DNA from: Bremia lactucae
Lineage: Eukaryota; Oomycota; Peronosporomycetes; Peronosporales; Peronosporaceae
DNA length: 15,199 bases
Reading direction: 5' to 3'
Assembly (NCBI RefSeq): GCF_004359215.1
Contig: NC_090610.1
Location: 2,619,481 to 2,634,679 of the forward strand
The notes under the pieces: generated by a model
Seen by the model: the letters and a program-made list of their open reading frames with translations, nothing else
Told to the model about the DNA's origin: nothing
Database searches by the model: none
Shown: positions 14,687 through 15,199 of the stretch, piece by piece
How positions within the stretch are numbered: the first letter of the stretch is position 1
How the letters are laid out: each line of letters starts with the position of its first letter
Position numbers and translations under genes: made by a program

Positions 14687-15199
14687 TTGACAAAAACTGC
14701 TCCAGACACACAATCATTATGTGTCTCGGCACCTGGTGATGAGGTATCCCCCATCACCTTGAAAATAAAAGTGACAAATGACTTGTCACTTAGAGCCCTA
14801 GTGGACTGTGGAGCGTCGAATAACTTTATTCGTAGCCAGTCGCTAGAAGGTCGTAGGCTCAAATATGTTGAGCGTGACTTTCCTCCAACGAGGACGACGG
14901 TGCGTCTTGCGACAGGCGCATCGATAATAGTAATGAAACGCGTAGTGAAATTTCACTACATGTTAAAAGATTTAAAGTACGATGATGATTTCATCCTACT
15001 GGATTTATATGACAAATTTGATGACATCCTAGGTCTACCTTGGCTCAGAAAATATGCGCCAAGGATCAGTTGGCAGCATCGATCCGTAAAGATGCCTGCC
15101 ACTTGTTCATCAGATGGCCATCTGATGAACGTCTTGGAGCGTCTACAAGCGTGTGGATGTAACACGAGTGAGTGCGATGGCCTCAAGCAGATCTGCGTA
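14687..15199 (+). pseudogene. pol: Protease region of A2 pol, cut by window end
   Basis: Same frame as gag. LTKTAPDTQSLCVSAPGDEV leads to the active-site loop ALVDCGASNNFIR, with Cys at 14807-14809 as in A1, then DDILGLPWLRKYAP. It stays open to the last base. The residue after the catalytic Asp is Cys in both copies, so it was fixed in their common parent. Whether the rest of pol is better preserved than in A1 cannot be told here. Confidence 0.85.
15105..15130. repeat. 26-bp perfect palindrome, second copy
   Basis: Identical to 1327-1352 of A1 and at the homologous place in protease-linker coding sequence. Both arms are unchanged in both copies. Confidence 0.97.

Larger units (their letters stand above)
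13020..15199 (+). mobile_element. Ty3/gypsy chromo-element, family A, copy A2 (5' part)
   Basis: A complete 5' LTR, primer binding site, gag and the beginning of pol are present; the element continues beyond the window. From 13777 it matches A1 from base 1 with a constant offset of 13777 (13778 after the extra C at 14539). It differs at roughly 15-20 positions, several of them clustered in the first 90 aligned bases. A2 shares A1's two gag stops but not its one-base deletion, so it is the better template for family A. Confidence 0.92.

Noticed and set aside
1..15199. CRISPR array, tRNA, rRNA or host gene
   Set aside because: No regularly spaced direct repeats, cloverleaf sequences, rRNA blocks or non-transposon protein domains were seen. 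The many inverted repeats are not evenly spaced copies of one unit.

Overview
The window contains only retrotransposon sequence. I see no host gene, rRNA, tRNA or CRISPR array. The proteins belong to Ty3/gypsy (Metaviridae) chromo-elements of a type I know from oomycete genomes. Recognisable parts are a Gag with a CCHC knuckle, an aspartic protease, a reverse transcriptase with a (Y)xDDVFVHSR-like motif C, RNase H, an HHCC/DDE integrase with a GPY/F module, and a C-terminal chromodomain. The host is therefore most likely a Peronosporales oomycete (Phytophthora or a downy mildew). That is inferred from protein style, not from a search.

Two families, here called A and B, are nested and rearranged. 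(1) 1-5943: copy A1 (+), entering inside gag and running through protease, RT, RNase H, integrase and chromodomain, then a long antisense coding region (5895 down to about 5129). It is cut off before its 3' LTR. (2) 5963-6945: an inverted (-) fragment of family B holding the integrase C-terminus and half a chromodomain. (3) 6960-7216: the 3' end of a (+) B element, namely the start of its antisense ORF and a polypurine tract. (4) 7217-about 7650: a B LTR. (5) about 7650-11216: B gag remnant, protease, RT, RNase H, integrase and chromodomain (+). (6) 12164 down to 11179: the B antisense ORF. (7) 12282-12840: polypurine tract and second B LTR. (8) 12843-12989: a (TA)9 tract and an inverted B LTR start. 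(9) 13020-15199: copy A2 (+) with a complete 440-bp 5' LTR, primer binding site, gag and the start of pol, running off the window.

No copy can be autonomous. A1 has lost the RT motif A and motif C aspartates, part of RNase H, and several reading frames. B has an N-terminally deleted RT, RNase H Asp-to-Asn changes, an integrase Asp-to-Tyr change and an integrase deletion. A1 and A2 are about 99% identical over 1.4 kb and share the same two in-frame gag stops, the same altered protease motif (DCGAS) and the same altered zinc knuckle. The copies therefore descend from an already damaged parent, or one is a duplication of the other.

Two things stand out beyond ordinary decay. First, family A, coding sequence included, is packed with short-spaced perfect inverted repeats far above chance: stems of 7-13 bp about every 100 bases, one a 26-bp perfect palindrome. 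Most of B pol is near background. Second, both families carry a substantial antisense coding region between pol and the 3' LTR, converging tail-to-tail on the chromodomain. I do not recognise its product in either family.
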